Part shown: positions 26,002 to 35,281 of the stretch, one piece after another
Numbering within the stretch: the stretch's first letter is position 1
Layout: each line of letters starts with the position of its first letter
Notes under the pieces: model-generated
Databases searched by the model: none
Told to the model about the DNA's origin: nothing
Seen by the model: only the letters and a program-made list of their open reading frames with translations
Program-made: the position numbers and the translations under genes
Source: Maribacter algarum (ex Lu et al. 2025) (nom. illeg.)
Lineage (GTDB): Bacteria; Bacteroidota; Bacteroidia; Flavobacteriales; Flavobacteriaceae
Direction: 5' to 3'
DNA length: 64,000 bases
Assembly (NCBI GenBank): GCA_947495915.1
Contig: CANMAW010000004.1
Coordinates: 124,001 to 188,000 of the forward strand

Positions 26002-29000
26002 ATGAAAACCTATTTACTATTAGCTATATGCTTTAATATCGCCGTAACGATGGTTGCACAGGTAAAAGTGTATGAGGGCAAAGAGACCATACCAACCTAT
26101 CAAAAAGGGGCCGATGAAATAAGCCCTATATTTTACACAGGTAGAGGAGTGCAAGGTGCGCAGGGAAAAGTGTACCCTTACCCATCTCAAACCAACCTTG
26201 GTGATTCACTTGTCGACGTCACTTATGAAATGGTATATTTAGAAAATGAATATATTAAAGTAAAAGTTTTACCTGCTTTTGGAGGGCGTCTATTTTCAGC
26301 AATTGACAAAACAAATGGTCACGAGTTATTTCACACTAACAGCGTGATTAAACCCGATTTAATAGGTACCCTAGGGGCTTGGGTTTCAGGAGGTATTGAA
26401 TGGTGTTTTCCACACCATCATCGCACTACAACAATGTTAAAAAGTGATTATCGACTAATTAACAACAGTGATGGAAGCGCTACAGTTTGGATAGGTGAAA
26501 CGGAAAAAACAATGGATATGCGTGGCGTAATTGGTATGACCTTGCACCCAGGTAAATCTTATATTGAAGTTGACTATCGAATAAATAACACCAGTACACT
26601 TACCAAAACATTTCTGTTTTGGGCCAATGTAGCAATTACTTCTAATGATAATTTTAGAACCTTTTGGCCACCAAGCCAAGAAATTGGTGTTTTTCACAAC
26701 AACAACAGTTTTATTAAATGGCCTTTATCTAATGCAACTAATGACTATGGGCGAACTAGTTATAAAGAGGGTGTAGATTTGACCTGGTGGAAAAACCATC
26801 CAAATCCTGTTTCTTTTTTTATGTGGGATATTAAGGAAGGTTTCATAGGAGGTTATGATTATGGGGTTCATGCGGGAACAGTACATGTTGGAGATCCTCA
26901 TGAAAATAATGCTTCAAAACTATGGCAATTTGGGCCAGGTTTACAAGGGCAAAATGCACGAAGAAAGCTTACCGATGATGGTAAAGCATATGTAGAATTA
27001 ATGACAGGTACCTTTTCAAACAATCAACCTGATTATAGCTGGATTTTACCACACTCTGTCAAAGACGCCAAAAATTATTGGTATCCGCTACGAGATTTAG
27101 AAGTGGTAAAAAACTCAAACACTGAAGCCTCAGTAACCTTGCAAATGAGAAATTCAAAAACTGTGTTTTATGGTTATAACACAACAGCTATTCATAAAAA
27201 GGCTAGATCGATCTTAAAATACGGGACTGAAATTTTAGAAGAAAAAACTTTTGATATAGATCCGGCAAATCCGTTTACACATACCTTTAAAAATAGAAAG
27301 GCACTTGATGAATATCAACTTCAGGCCACTTTGTATGATACTAATGGTAAAGTACTTATAACTTATCAACCCGTAAAGGCGTTAAACCCTGAACTACCAG
27401 CTACTCAAGAAGAAATAAAACCAGTTTCAGAATATACGACAGTTGAAGACCTCTATTTAACGGGTAGATTCGTAGAACAATTTAATAGACCTCGAAAAAA
27501 TCCTGATGACTACTACTTAGCGGCTTTAAAATTAGCCCCGAATGACTACCGAACCAATATTGCTTTAGGACAAAGACGTCTAAACCAAATGAAATATGCG
27601 GAAGCCTTGAAATATTTTCAAACGGCAGCTGATAAATTACATGTAAAATACTACCAGCCTAAAGAAGGTGAATTATTTTATTATCGCGGTTTAACACATA
27701 AGGCACTTGGAAATTTCTATGAAGCATACGAAGATTTAGCACGTTCTACTTGGTACTATCAATGGCACTCAGCTGGTAATTATCAATTAGCTCAAATTGA
27801 AAGTCAAAAGGGTAATCTTACCAAAGCTATAGCGTTTATAAAAGAAGCACATTCTACAAATACTAGAGATGGTAGAATTTCAGTGTTATATGCAGCCCTA
27901 CTACGTCAACAAGGTAAAACAGAAAAAGCAAAAAAACTTCTTGAAGATTTATTAGGTTACGACCCGTTAAACTTTAATGCCCTTTATGAATTACAGTTAC
28001 TATCAGGTTCTTATGATATGAGCCAATGGCAAAAAAATATGCAAGATGTTGAAAACAACTATTTAGAAATTGCAACATTGTATATGAATGCGGGGTTATT
28101 TGAAGATGGCATTCAACTATTTTCAAATCTAAAGGAGCCTAAAAACCCACTAGTTCATTATTACTTGGCTTACTTTCACCATAACCTAGAAAATTATGAA
28201 GAACGTAATGCATATTTAGAAAACGCTAAAAAATGCTCTTTAAATTACACTTTTCCATATAGAACTGAAACCGAAACCATTTTACTTTTCGCAATCAATC
28301 AAAATGCTGACAATTCACAGGCTAACTATTTGTTGGGCAATTTACTATATGACCATCGCCCTGATGATGCTATCGAAGCATGGAAAAAAGCAAGCATAGC
28401 AGCTGACGCAGACGCAATGGTATGGAGAAACTTAGCGTTCAGCTCTTTTTATCATCATAAAAACCCTAAAGAGGCTATTTCCAATATGACCAAAGCTATT
28501 CAGCTAAATGGTACGCATCCGCTATGGTTTGCTGAACTTTCAAAGTACTATGACGAATCTGATGAGAATTTCAAAGACAATTTAAAAATCTTACAAGATA
28601 ACTTAAGGGTAGTTAAAGAAGATGTAGCTGCGCCTAAAACCCTTGTAAAACTACTTAACCTTAATGGAGATTATGACGAAGCAATTTCCTTCTTAGAAAA
28701 GCATCATTTTAGAACTTGGGAGGGTGGTCGTGAAACATATTGGCATTATGTTGATGCCCATACCTTAAAAGCGAAAGAGCTTATTAAAAACAGAGCTTAT
28801 GGCGAAGCTCTTAATCATTTAAAAAAGGCTCTTGAATACCCAGAAAATTTGGAAGTAGGTAAACCAACCCATGATGAAAAAAATGCGTTAATATATTATT
28901 TAATGGGTGAGGCATACAGCGCTAATGGAAATAGCGGCAAGGCTAAAGAGAGTTATCAAAAAAGTGCGACTTCCGAAAACGGAAGAGGCATGTACGATCT

Positions 29001-29295
29001 TATTTATTATCAAGCTATGTCAAATAAAAAATTGGGTAATAACAAATTTGCAACAACATTGTTTAATCAGCTTATTGAACGTGGCAAACAACAAAGGGCC
29101 GGTGATAATAGCAACACTTTGGTGGCTGTTGAAGAAGCTTCAACCACAAACAAAAAATCTATTTCACAATCGTATTTATTAGAAGCATTAGGTAACATAG
29201 GCCTCGAAAATGACGAGAAAGCAATGCAACTACTTGACCTTGCCTTAACTACTTACCCAAACAATCTTTGGGCAAAAACTTTAATCAATAAGTAA
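26002..29295 (+). CDS. secreted DUF5107-TPR protein
   Basis: A 1097-residue exported protein. The start at MKTYLLLAICFNIAVTMVAQ gives a signal peptide; the frame extends 19 codons upstream without one. Residues of about 40-340 form a DUF5107 domain, a galactose-mutarotase-like beta-sandwich, with VLPAFGGRLFSAIDKTNGHE, GGIEWCFPHHHRT and the clustered His and Glu residues typical of the family. From about residue 480 to the end lie many TPR units (for example YYYRGLTHKALGNFYEAYED and YYLMGEAYSANGNSGKAKES). Such proteins recur in Bacteroidota glycan loci, with a presumed sugar-binding or sugar-processing head on a TPR scaffold. The function is not known to me. A CBM9-like gene starts 4 bp later. 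Confidence 0.85.
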   Translation: MKTYLLLAICFNIAVTMVAQVKVYEGKETIPTYQKGADEISPIFYTGRGVQGAQGKVYPYPSQTNLGDSLVDVTYEMVYLENEYIKVKVLPAFGGRLFSAIDKTNGHELFHTNSVIKPDLIGTLGAWVSGGIEWCFPHHHRTTTMLKSDYRLINNSDGSATVWIGETEKTMDMRGVIGMTLHPGKSYIEVDYRINNTSTLTKTFLFWANVAITSNDNFRTFWPPSQEIGVFHNNNSFIKWPLSNATNDYGRTSYKEGVDLTWWKNHPNPVSFFMWDIKEGFIGGYDYGVHAGTVHVGDPHENNASKLWQFGPGLQGQNARRKLTDDGKAYVELMTGTFSNNQPDYSWILPHSVKDAKNYWYPLRDLEVVKNSNTEASVTLQMRNSKTVFYGYNTTAIHKKARSILKYGTEILEEKTFDIDPANPFTHTFKNRKALDEYQLQATLYDTNGKVLITYQPVKALNPELPATQEEIKPVSEYTTVEDLYLTGRFVEQFNRPRKNPDDYYLAALKLAPNDYRTNIALGQRRLNQMKYAEALKYFQTAADKLHVKYYQPKEGELFYYRGLTHKALGNFYEAYEDLARSTWYYQWHSAGNYQLAQIESQKGNLTKAIAFIKEAHSTNTRDGRISVLYAALLRQQGKTEKAKKLLEDLLGYDPLNFNALYELQLLSGSYDMSQWQKNMQDVENNYLEIATLYMNAGLFEDGIQLFSNLKEPKNPLVHYYLAYFHHNLENYEERNAYLENAKKCSLNYTFPYRTETETILLFAINQNADNSQANYLLGNLLYDHRPDDAIEAWKKASIAADADAMVWRNLAFSSFYHHKNPKEAISNMTKAIQLNGTHPLWFAELSKYYDESDENFKDNLKILQDNLRVVKEDVAAPKTLVKLLNLNGDYDEAISFLEKHHFRTWEGGRETYWHYVDAHTLKAKELIKNRAYGEALNHLKKALEYPENLEVGKPTHDEKNALIYYLMGEAYSANGNSGKAKESYQKSATSENGRGMYDLIYYQAMSNKKLGNNKFATTLFNQLIERGKQQRAGDNSNTLVAVEEASTTNKKSISQSYLLEALGNIGLENDEKAMQLLDLALTTYPNNLWAKTLINK

Positions 29296-29299
29296 AAAT

Positions 29300-30064
29300 A
29301 TGCATAAAAACTTCACTTATTTTTTCTTTGGATTTGTTTTATGGAGTTCAGCTCAAAGTGAAAAAAAACTTGCTCTAGGAGAACAGCCAGTTTACGAAGC
29401 TCATAAAACAGAAACCCCTATGACGATAGACGGGAAAATACTCGAAAGGGAATGGCACAAAACTGAAGCTCGAAACTTTGACCATTTTTATAGGGTTGAA
29501 CAGGCAGATGACCAGCAAATAACCACATTTCGAATGCTCTGGGATGAGCGCAACATCTATGTTTTTTATGAAATGCAAGATAAATACCTCACAGCACGCG
29601 AAACTATGCGTGACGGTCAACCCTATTTTGACGATTGTGCTGAAATTTTTTTTATTACTGCACCAGATAGTCTTGATACACATTTTGGTTACGAATTAAA
29701 CCTCAACAAGGCATCTAATGATTTTATATACTTTAATGATTTTTACAACGAAGAAAGTATTGCTTTTAAGGCGTACAATCCTGAGTTTAAAGTTGAAGTA
29801 AGCTATAATGGCACTATCAATGACAATTCAGATATTGATGAAGGTTGGCGCATTGAAATGGCTATTCCCATTAAAAATTTCGGAGCGCTAGGCCGTGTAG
29901 TACCCGTAGCGGCAGGTAACCGTTGGGCATTCTTAGCCATTCGCCAAGACCGTAATGATGCCGAAGGTAATCGAAGATCTACTTCAACTATATTTCCGAT
30001 TTATGATATTTCAAAAAATGTACATCAAGCTAACCGCTTTGGTTTGGTAGAATTCGTCAATTAA
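29300..30064 (+). CDS. secreted CBM9-like carbohydrate-binding protein
   Basis: A 254-residue protein with an N-terminal hydrophobic signal (NFTYFFFGFVLWSSAQS). The body matches the carbohydrate family 9-like domain: MTIDGKILEREWHKTEARNF, a calcium/sugar-site block (RMLWDERNIYVFYEMQDKYL), FDDCAEIFFI and EMAIPIKNFGA. It is a single domain without a catalytic module. It begins 4 bp after the DUF5107-TPR gene, so the two are coupled and likely act together at the outer surface or in the periplasm. It is convergent with the minus-strand catabolic operon (9 bp between stops). Confidence 0.85.
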   Translation: MHKNFTYFFFGFVLWSSAQSEKKLALGEQPVYEAHKTETPMTIDGKILEREWHKTEARNFDHFYRVEQADDQQITTFRMLWDERNIYVFYEMQDKYLTARETMRDGQPYFDDCAEIFFITAPDSLDTHFGYELNLNKASNDFIYFNDFYNEESIAFKAYNPEFKVEVSYNGTINDNSDIDEGWRIEMAIPIKNFGALGRVVPVAAGNRWAFLAIRQDRNDAEGNRRSTSTIFPIYDISKNVHQANRFGLVEFVN

Positions 30065-30073
30065 GTTCTGGAC

Positions 30074-31237
30074 CTACCAATTTGTTAAAGAACCATCATC
30101 TCTATATAAACGTGGTATGTCGACCAATGAAAATTCTTGTGATATCGCCAACTCTTCATTGAATTCAACACCCAGACCAGGGGCATCAGATATGCGATAT
30201 TTATTTCCTTCTAATATCGGTTGTTCTGGGTAAAATTCTGGAGCATTTGTACCCATATATTGTGCAGGTGTATTTACTTCTTCTAAATAGCTGAAATTGG
30301 GGCAGGCAGCTGCTACATGAATAGAAGCAGCAGTACAAATAGGCCCTAAAGGATTATGCGGCATTAAATCAATGTAATGGGTTTCTGCCATAGCTGCAAC
30401 CTTCATCGATTCTGTAATTCCGCCAACATTGCAAACATCAATACGTGCAAATTGTGTTATATCATTTTCTAAAAAAGGTCGAAATTGCCATTTACTTGAA
30501 AATTCTTCTCCAATAGCAAAAGGTACATCTATCATTGCTCGAAGGGCTTTATACGCCCCTGGGGTTTCATCTCGAATAGGTTCTTCTAAAAAATCAATTG
30601 TACCTTCAGGCATTCGTTTCATGAAAGAATACGTCTCTGCTGCACTCAACCGCGTGTGATAATCGACACCAATGGTAATCGTAGAACCAACTTCTTTACG
30701 CAATTCTGTAATCCATTTTGAAAGTTTCGCTATTGACTCTCTCGGTTCAAACCTACTCTTATTATCTTGGTCTTCAAATTCTGCCGGGGCAAGGCGTAAT
30801 ACCTTCCATCCCGCTTTTACACAGGTTTTCGAGTAATCAAGTAATTCTTCCCTTGTAGTAAATCTAACAGAAGCAAAACACTCTACAAAATCACGTTGTT
30901 TTCCTCCTAGCAACTCATAAACGGGTACCCCAAGTGCTTTACCTTTAATATCATAAAGGGCGATATCAATCGCTGAAATAGCTGCGGTAAAAACACGTCC
31001 CCCTTCAAAATATTGACCTCTATATAATTTTTGCCAAATGGCTCCAATTTGTCTTGGGTCATGCCCGATCAATATCGGTCTAAAATGCTTTATTAATCCT
31101 ACAACTGCTAACTCTCTACCTGAAAGACCAGAACAACCCCAACCATAGATACCTGAATCTGTTTCTATTTTCACAACCAATTGAACTCCACCTCCTTTGA
31201 TGTTGATAGGATACGTTTTTACTGCTGTTATTTTCAT
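30074..31237 (-). CDS. enolase-superfamily dehydratase, galactonate-dehydratase-like
   Basis: A 387-residue mandelate-racemase/enolase-superfamily enzyme. The start at MKITAVKTYPINIKGGG was chosen because the longer frame overlaps the upstream gene and adds no homology. Metal ligands are D192, E218 or E219 (FLEEP) and E244 (AIGEEF). The general acid/base pair resembles D-galactonate dehydratase, H194 in GVDYHTR and H294 in MPHNPLGPI. The KxK lysine motif of cycloisomerases is absent (KVLRLAP instead), which separates it from the paralogue at 37.4 kb. The expected reaction is dehydration of a galactonate-type aldonate to a 2-keto-3-deoxy acid in the cytoplasm. It lies downstream of an MFS acid-sugar transporter. 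Substrate stereochemistry is undetermined. Confidence 0.87.
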   Translation of the reverse strand: MKITAVKTYPINIKGGGVQLVVKIETDSGIYGWGCSGLSGRELAVVGLIKHFRPILIGHDPRQIGAIWQKLYRGQYFEGGRVFTAAISAIDIALYDIKGKALGVPVYELLGGKQRDFVECFASVRFTTREELLDYSKTCVKAGWKVLRLAPAEFEDQDNKSRFEPRESIAKLSKWITELRKEVGSTITIGVDYHTRLSAAETYSFMKRMPEGTIDFLEEPIRDETPGAYKALRAMIDVPFAIGEEFSSKWQFRPFLENDITQFARIDVCNVGGITESMKVAAMAETHYIDLMPHNPLGPICTAASIHVAAACPNFSYLEEVNTPAQYMGTNAPEFYPEQPILEGNKYRISDAPGLGVEFNEELAISQEFSLVDIPRLYRDDGSLTNW

Positions 31238-31250
31238 AATTACTGTTTTT

Positions 31251-32537
31251 CTAAGATGCTTTGGGTACAATACGTTCTACTTTTCCAACGATAAAGGTGT
31301 AGGAGAAAAATCCTAAAAATGCAATTCCACCAATAAAAAATAGCGCCGGACTAAAATCTCCATCTTGTACCAAGTAACCTATTACAATTGGCACAATAAC
31401 GTTGGCTAAACCACCTATGAAGTTAAATGCACCTCCTATTAATCCTATATTATTCTTTGGTGCTATAAGCGAGATAAATATCCATGCTATACTTGCCAAG
31501 CCGTTTCCGAAAAAGGCTAATGACAAGAAAAATATTATCAAGGTTGTATTGTCGGTATAATTTGCACCAATAATAGCTATAGACAATAACATTCCTATGA
31601 TAATCGGTGCTTTTCTAGCAATTTCGGGTGTGTACCCCTTTTTGATCAAAAAATCAGATGAAAATCCAGCTAATAAAACACCCAAGAACGCAGCTAAATA
31701 GGGTATTGATGCATAAAACCCCGATTTGATAAAGTCTAAACCTCTAAATTCTACCAAATAGGTTGGAAACCATGTTAAAAAGAAAACAGTGGTTGCACCT
31801 AAACAAAATTGCCCTATATAAAGACCCCATAATTTTCGGTACTTGAAAGCATTAACCAAATCTTGTTTTTCAAATTTTTTGACCGCTGTCTTTTCTTTAT
31901 TTGCCACTAGCCCTCCTCCTTCTTTGATTAAGTTCAATTCGGACTCGCTAATTTTTTTATGATTTTGAGGATCTCGATAAAAAATATACCACACCGCAGC
32001 CCATACTAATCCTATTAGTCCGGAAACTATAAATAATCCGCGCCATCCTAGAGCGTTTTGTATCACTGTTAGAATAGGCAATAAAGCCGCCATACCCAGA
32101 AATTGACCTGAGGTATAAGTAGCAATAGCTGAGGCACGTTCATTTTCAGGAAACCACCGTGTTACCACCAAATTGTTTGTTGGATATGATGGGGCCTCGA
32201 AAACCCCAATACTTGCACGCAAACCAATTAAAGCAGCGAATGAGCTTACAATTCCTTGAAGTAAAGTTGCAATTGACCATAAGGCCATGATAACCGGATA
32301 CAGTATTCTAGATTTCACCTTATCAGCTACAATTCCACCAGGTATTTGAAGTAAAGAATAGGTCCAACCAAAAGCTGAGAAAATATATCCCATTTGAATA
32401 GCACTAATTCCTAATTCTTCTTTGAGCGCCGATGCTGCAATTGACATATTTGTACGGTCTAAGTAATTGATTACCACCGTTACAAATATCATTGCCAGTA
32501 TATTATATCTTTTTCTAGTTTTTGATTTTACTGTCAT
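31251..32537 (-). CDS. MFS transporter, anion:cation symporter type (hexuronate/galactonate-like)
   Basis: A 428-residue 12-TM permease. The first helices contain YNILAMIFVTVVINYLDRTN and the loop-2 motif GGIVADKVKSR, as in ExuT, GudP and DgoT of the ACS family. These proteins import aldonates, aldarates or uronates with protons. The gap to the dehydratase gene downstream is 13 bp and to the DUF5060 gene upstream 32 bp, so it is in the same operon. It presumably imports the acid sugar used by the dehydratase; the specific substrate is inferred. Confidence 0.9.
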   Translation of the reverse strand: MTVKSKTRKRYNILAMIFVTVVINYLDRTNMSIAASALKEELGISAIQMGYIFSAFGWTYSLLQIPGGIVADKVKSRILYPVIMALWSIATLLQGIVSSFAALIGLRASIGVFEAPSYPTNNLVVTRWFPENERASAIATYTSGQFLGMAALLPILTVIQNALGWRGLFIVSGLIGLVWAAVWYIFYRDPQNHKKISESELNLIKEGGGLVANKEKTAVKKFEKQDLVNAFKYRKLWGLYIGQFCLGATTVFFLTWFPTYLVEFRGLDFIKSGFYASIPYLAAFLGVLLAGFSSDFLIKKGYTPEIARKAPIIIGMLLSIAIIGANYTDNTTLIIFFLSLAFFGNGLASIAWIFISLIAPKNNIGLIGGAFNFIGGLANVIVPIVIGYLVQDGDFSPALFFIGGIAFLGFFSYTFIVGKVERIVPKAS

Positions 32538-32569
32538 AAGTTCTTGAGAAATTCAACTATTATTTGATT

Positions 32570-34378
32570 TTATATTTTTTTTACTAAACAAACCCAATCT
32601 TGGTTTCTTTCACGTTTCACAGGTGGCAATCCCAAAGACTGTTTTGCCCCCCCGGTGATAGAGTTAACTTTTGAAATAATTAAGTCTCCCCCTTGTCTTG
32701 GGTTATACCAGAATACCTCAAAATTCCCTGATATGCTCTCCAAATTTAGATAAGATTCTCCTCCATTTTTTAAGAATATTACATAAACTTTTCCTTCATC
32801 TGCTAAAACGTAATCTCCACTAGAAGAGATTAGTTCGTCTTTTGATTCCATATTCCAAACGGGAATCTTATTGGTATTAAAAAAGTCAAGACAAATTTTA
32901 CCTTGCTCCCAAAATAGGTCACGAGAACGGTAGTCTTGACAGCTCAAATCAGAGTGAGGATGTTTATAACCAAAATACCATTCTGTTCCCCATGCACCAG
33001 CCATCATAGCACCCCAAAGGCCATTTTTACGTGCATCATCGTGGTTTGGGTCTTCAGCATCGGTAATTAATGAATGTTGTGCATCACCAGGCTCATCGAC
33101 CGCTACCGCCCAAACTTTACCTGCTTTTTTAGCATCATTTATTACTTTTAGGGTTTGTGAGTGTACCCGACTAAAATCAGCTTTATTTGTTTGTAAAGAG
33201 GCCCCTGTAAATTTTTTATTTTGACCATATAGAGGGTCAAACCAAGCGCCATTATGAATTACTATATGATGATTATAAGGGTCAATTTCAGCGACATATT
33301 CGGCCAATCTAATTCGCTCGGCTGCATCTATTGGAAATGTTGGTGGTGTTTCTGTCCAATCGCCAGTTTCTTCAGCTAAATTCCAGTTTAAGGCAAGATG
33401 ATGCCCGAATCTAGCGATTAGTTCTCTATAGTATAACTTAGTATATAACCCGGTACCACCATTGTCTAAAAGCCCTTGATTTTCATGCTCTAAAGTTTTG
33501 AAATGCAAGAACATACCCAGATGATCTGCATGTTCAAAAACAATTTCCCATTGATCTAATTTAGAAATGTCAAAACGATCCCAGGTATCATAATCTATAT
33601 ACGGAAAAACATTTTGATCATCTCCAGAAATATTCATAGTCAAAAATGAAAAAGCATTCATTCCTTTAGATGCCAAGTAATTAATCGCTCCAATGATTTC
33701 CTTTCCTTTATCACCTTTCCATACCGGATCTCCTTCTTGCCAGTCTTGTAGATGAGCACTCCAGGTCTTTACCAAATCATCTTTATGACCATCATTTTGA
33801 AAATTGCCATCAAATTTATCATAGGCTAAAAAGTTTTCTGGTGCATCAGATCCACATTTTAAAAAATACTCCCCATTCTGAAATTTGAGATAGCGTTGAC
33901 CGGTATATTGCAAACGCCCTTTTGATCGAAAATCTCTACCTGACTTATCGGTATCTTCGACTTTAAAGCTACCGCTTTTACCATCCATAAAACTTCCACT
34001 TTTCAGTTTACTTGAGGTTCGAATTGCTGCCCATTTTCCTTTTTTAAAAGAAACTGTATAGGTCCATTCACCAATTTGATCAGGGGTAAAATGTACTTTC
34101 CACACGTGGCCAGATTCAGCACTAGAATTTGCTGCATTTCCATCTGCAGCAAAGTAACCAGGAATAACAGTTCGTTTATTTGTTTGGCTGTGTGTAAAGG
34201 TTACATTTAATTGATACTCCAAAAAAGGGTTTTCTTCAGCAGATTCTGAAGTTTGTGGTCCTTCAAAAGCTAAAGTAACCTTGTGCCACTTTTTAAGTTC
34301 ACCTTGTATTTCTTGTGCATTACTGATTTTTAACGAGACCAATAGTAACCCAATACACACTAAAATATTTTGGTTCAT
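32570..34378 (-). CDS. secreted DUF5060 putative glycoside hydrolase
   Basis: A 602-residue exported protein with signal peptide MNQNILVCIGLLLVSLKISN. Three parts are visible. The first is a DUF5060 immunoglobulin-like N-domain (about 25-140: LKKWHKVTLAFEGP, GHVWKVHFTPDQIGEWTYTV). The second is a TIM-barrel-like central domain (about 165-500). The third is a small beta domain at the C-terminus resembling the collagen-binding-like module (DYVLADEGKVYVIFLKNGG). Two Glu residues at barrel positions typical of clan GH-A enzymes are E around 336 (LNWNLAEETGDW) and E around 429 (VAVDEPGDA), a candidate catalytic pair. Within this galactan operon it may be an exo-acting galactosidase or a related enzyme. 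No activity is assigned. Confidence 0.8.
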   Translation of the reverse strand: MNQNILVCIGLLLVSLKISNAQEIQGELKKWHKVTLAFEGPQTSESAEENPFLEYQLNVTFTHSQTNKRTVIPGYFAADGNAANSSAESGHVWKVHFTPDQIGEWTYTVSFKKGKWAAIRTSSKLKSGSFMDGKSGSFKVEDTDKSGRDFRSKGRLQYTGQRYLKFQNGEYFLKCGSDAPENFLAYDKFDGNFQNDGHKDDLVKTWSAHLQDWQEGDPVWKGDKGKEIIGAINYLASKGMNAFSFLTMNISGDDQNVFPYIDYDTWDRFDISKLDQWEIVFEHADHLGMFLHFKTLEHENQGLLDNGGTGLYTKLYYRELIARFGHHLALNWNLAEETGDWTETPPTFPIDAAERIRLAEYVAEIDPYNHHIVIHNGAWFDPLYGQNKKFTGASLQTNKADFSRVHSQTLKVINDAKKAGKVWAVAVDEPGDAQHSLITDAEDPNHDDARKNGLWGAMMAGAWGTEWYFGYKHPHSDLSCQDYRSRDLFWEQGKICLDFFNTNKIPVWNMESKDELISSSGDYVLADEGKVYVIFLKNGGESYLNLESISGNFEVFWYNPRQGGDLIISKVNSITGGAKQSLGLPPVKRERNQDWVCLVKKI

Positions 34379-34495
34379 TTTTTGTTTATTTTAAGCCCAG
34401 AAAGTACAACTAATCTCGGAAAGCTCGTTTGTTTATATAAGCATCAAATGTTTAACAGTGTAAAACAAATAACGAATTATAGCTTGTTTCTTAGA

Positions 34496-35209
34496 TCACC
34501 ATGGAAGTATATCTCCTTTTTCAGAAACAAAACTACCCGTTTGCTCTAAGGTCAATTTTCGAATTACTGCTGTTATGTTTGTAATTGCTTCATTGATAGA
34601 ATAGGTTGCATTCTCTCCACCCATTTCAGTTTTCACCCAACCAGGATTAATTAAAAAGAGACCGATAGCTTTTGGTTTTAATTTCTCGGCTAATCGAACA
34701 GTTATACTATGCAATGCATTCTTACTAGCTGCATAGGCATCAAAACCGTTGGTGGGATTAATATTCCATTCTAAAGAAGCCATACCTGAGGTTATTTGTA
34801 TAATTTTTGCTCCTCGATTTAAGACGGGTAATACCGCTTGAATAAGCAATGATGGACCTATAACGTTAACTTCAAAATGATTGACAAAGTTGGTTTTAGT
34901 CCAATCTTCAAAATGTTCTTCTAGCGAAATACCTGCATTATTAATAACCAATGACATTTCAATTTTGTTTAATAGCAACCATCTTTTGAAATTAGAAATA
35001 GACGCTTCATTCGTTACATCGAGCCGTACAATTTTTAGCGTTTCTTGAAAATCATTTTTAAGCAACTGTAAAGATTGACTATGTTGAATATCTCTTGCTG
35101 TTGCAATTACCGTAATCTCTCTTTTCAAATAATGTTTTACGTAGCCTAGGCCCATTCCTCTATTTGCCCCAGTTATTAATACTGTTTCTTTAGAAGAATT
35201 GTTGCGCAT
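34496..35209 (-). CDS. short-chain dehydrogenase/reductase
   Basis: A 237-residue SDR. The cofactor motif is TGANRGMGLGY near residue 13, the structural NNAG occurs at about residue 89 (VINNAGISLEEH), and the catalytic Ser (ITSGMASLEW) and Y-x3-K (YAASKNALHS) are present. It belongs to the C-factor/sniffer-like group. The substrate is unknown. It sits between the RhaT-like permease and the DUF5060 gene, with 72-bp and 117-bp gaps that could contain promoters. It might reduce a keto-sugar in the same pathway, but membership in the operon is less certain than for its neighbours. Confidence 0.85.
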   Translation of the reverse strand: MRNNSSKETVLITGANRGMGLGYVKHYLKREITVIATARDIQHSQSLQLLKNDFQETLKIVRLDVTNEASISNFKRWLLLNKIEMSLVINNAGISLEEHFEDWTKTNFVNHFEVNVIGPSLLIQAVLPVLNRGAKIIQITSGMASLEWNINPTNGFDAYAASKNALHSITVRLAEKLKPKAIGLFLINPGWVKTEMGGENATYSINEAITNITAVIRKLTLEQTGSFVSEKGDILPW

Positions 35210-35281
35210 ATGAAACGTTTAATAAATTAGATGAAGTCAAACACCTATTACAAGTTAATTGTGCTTATAAATTGATATCTA

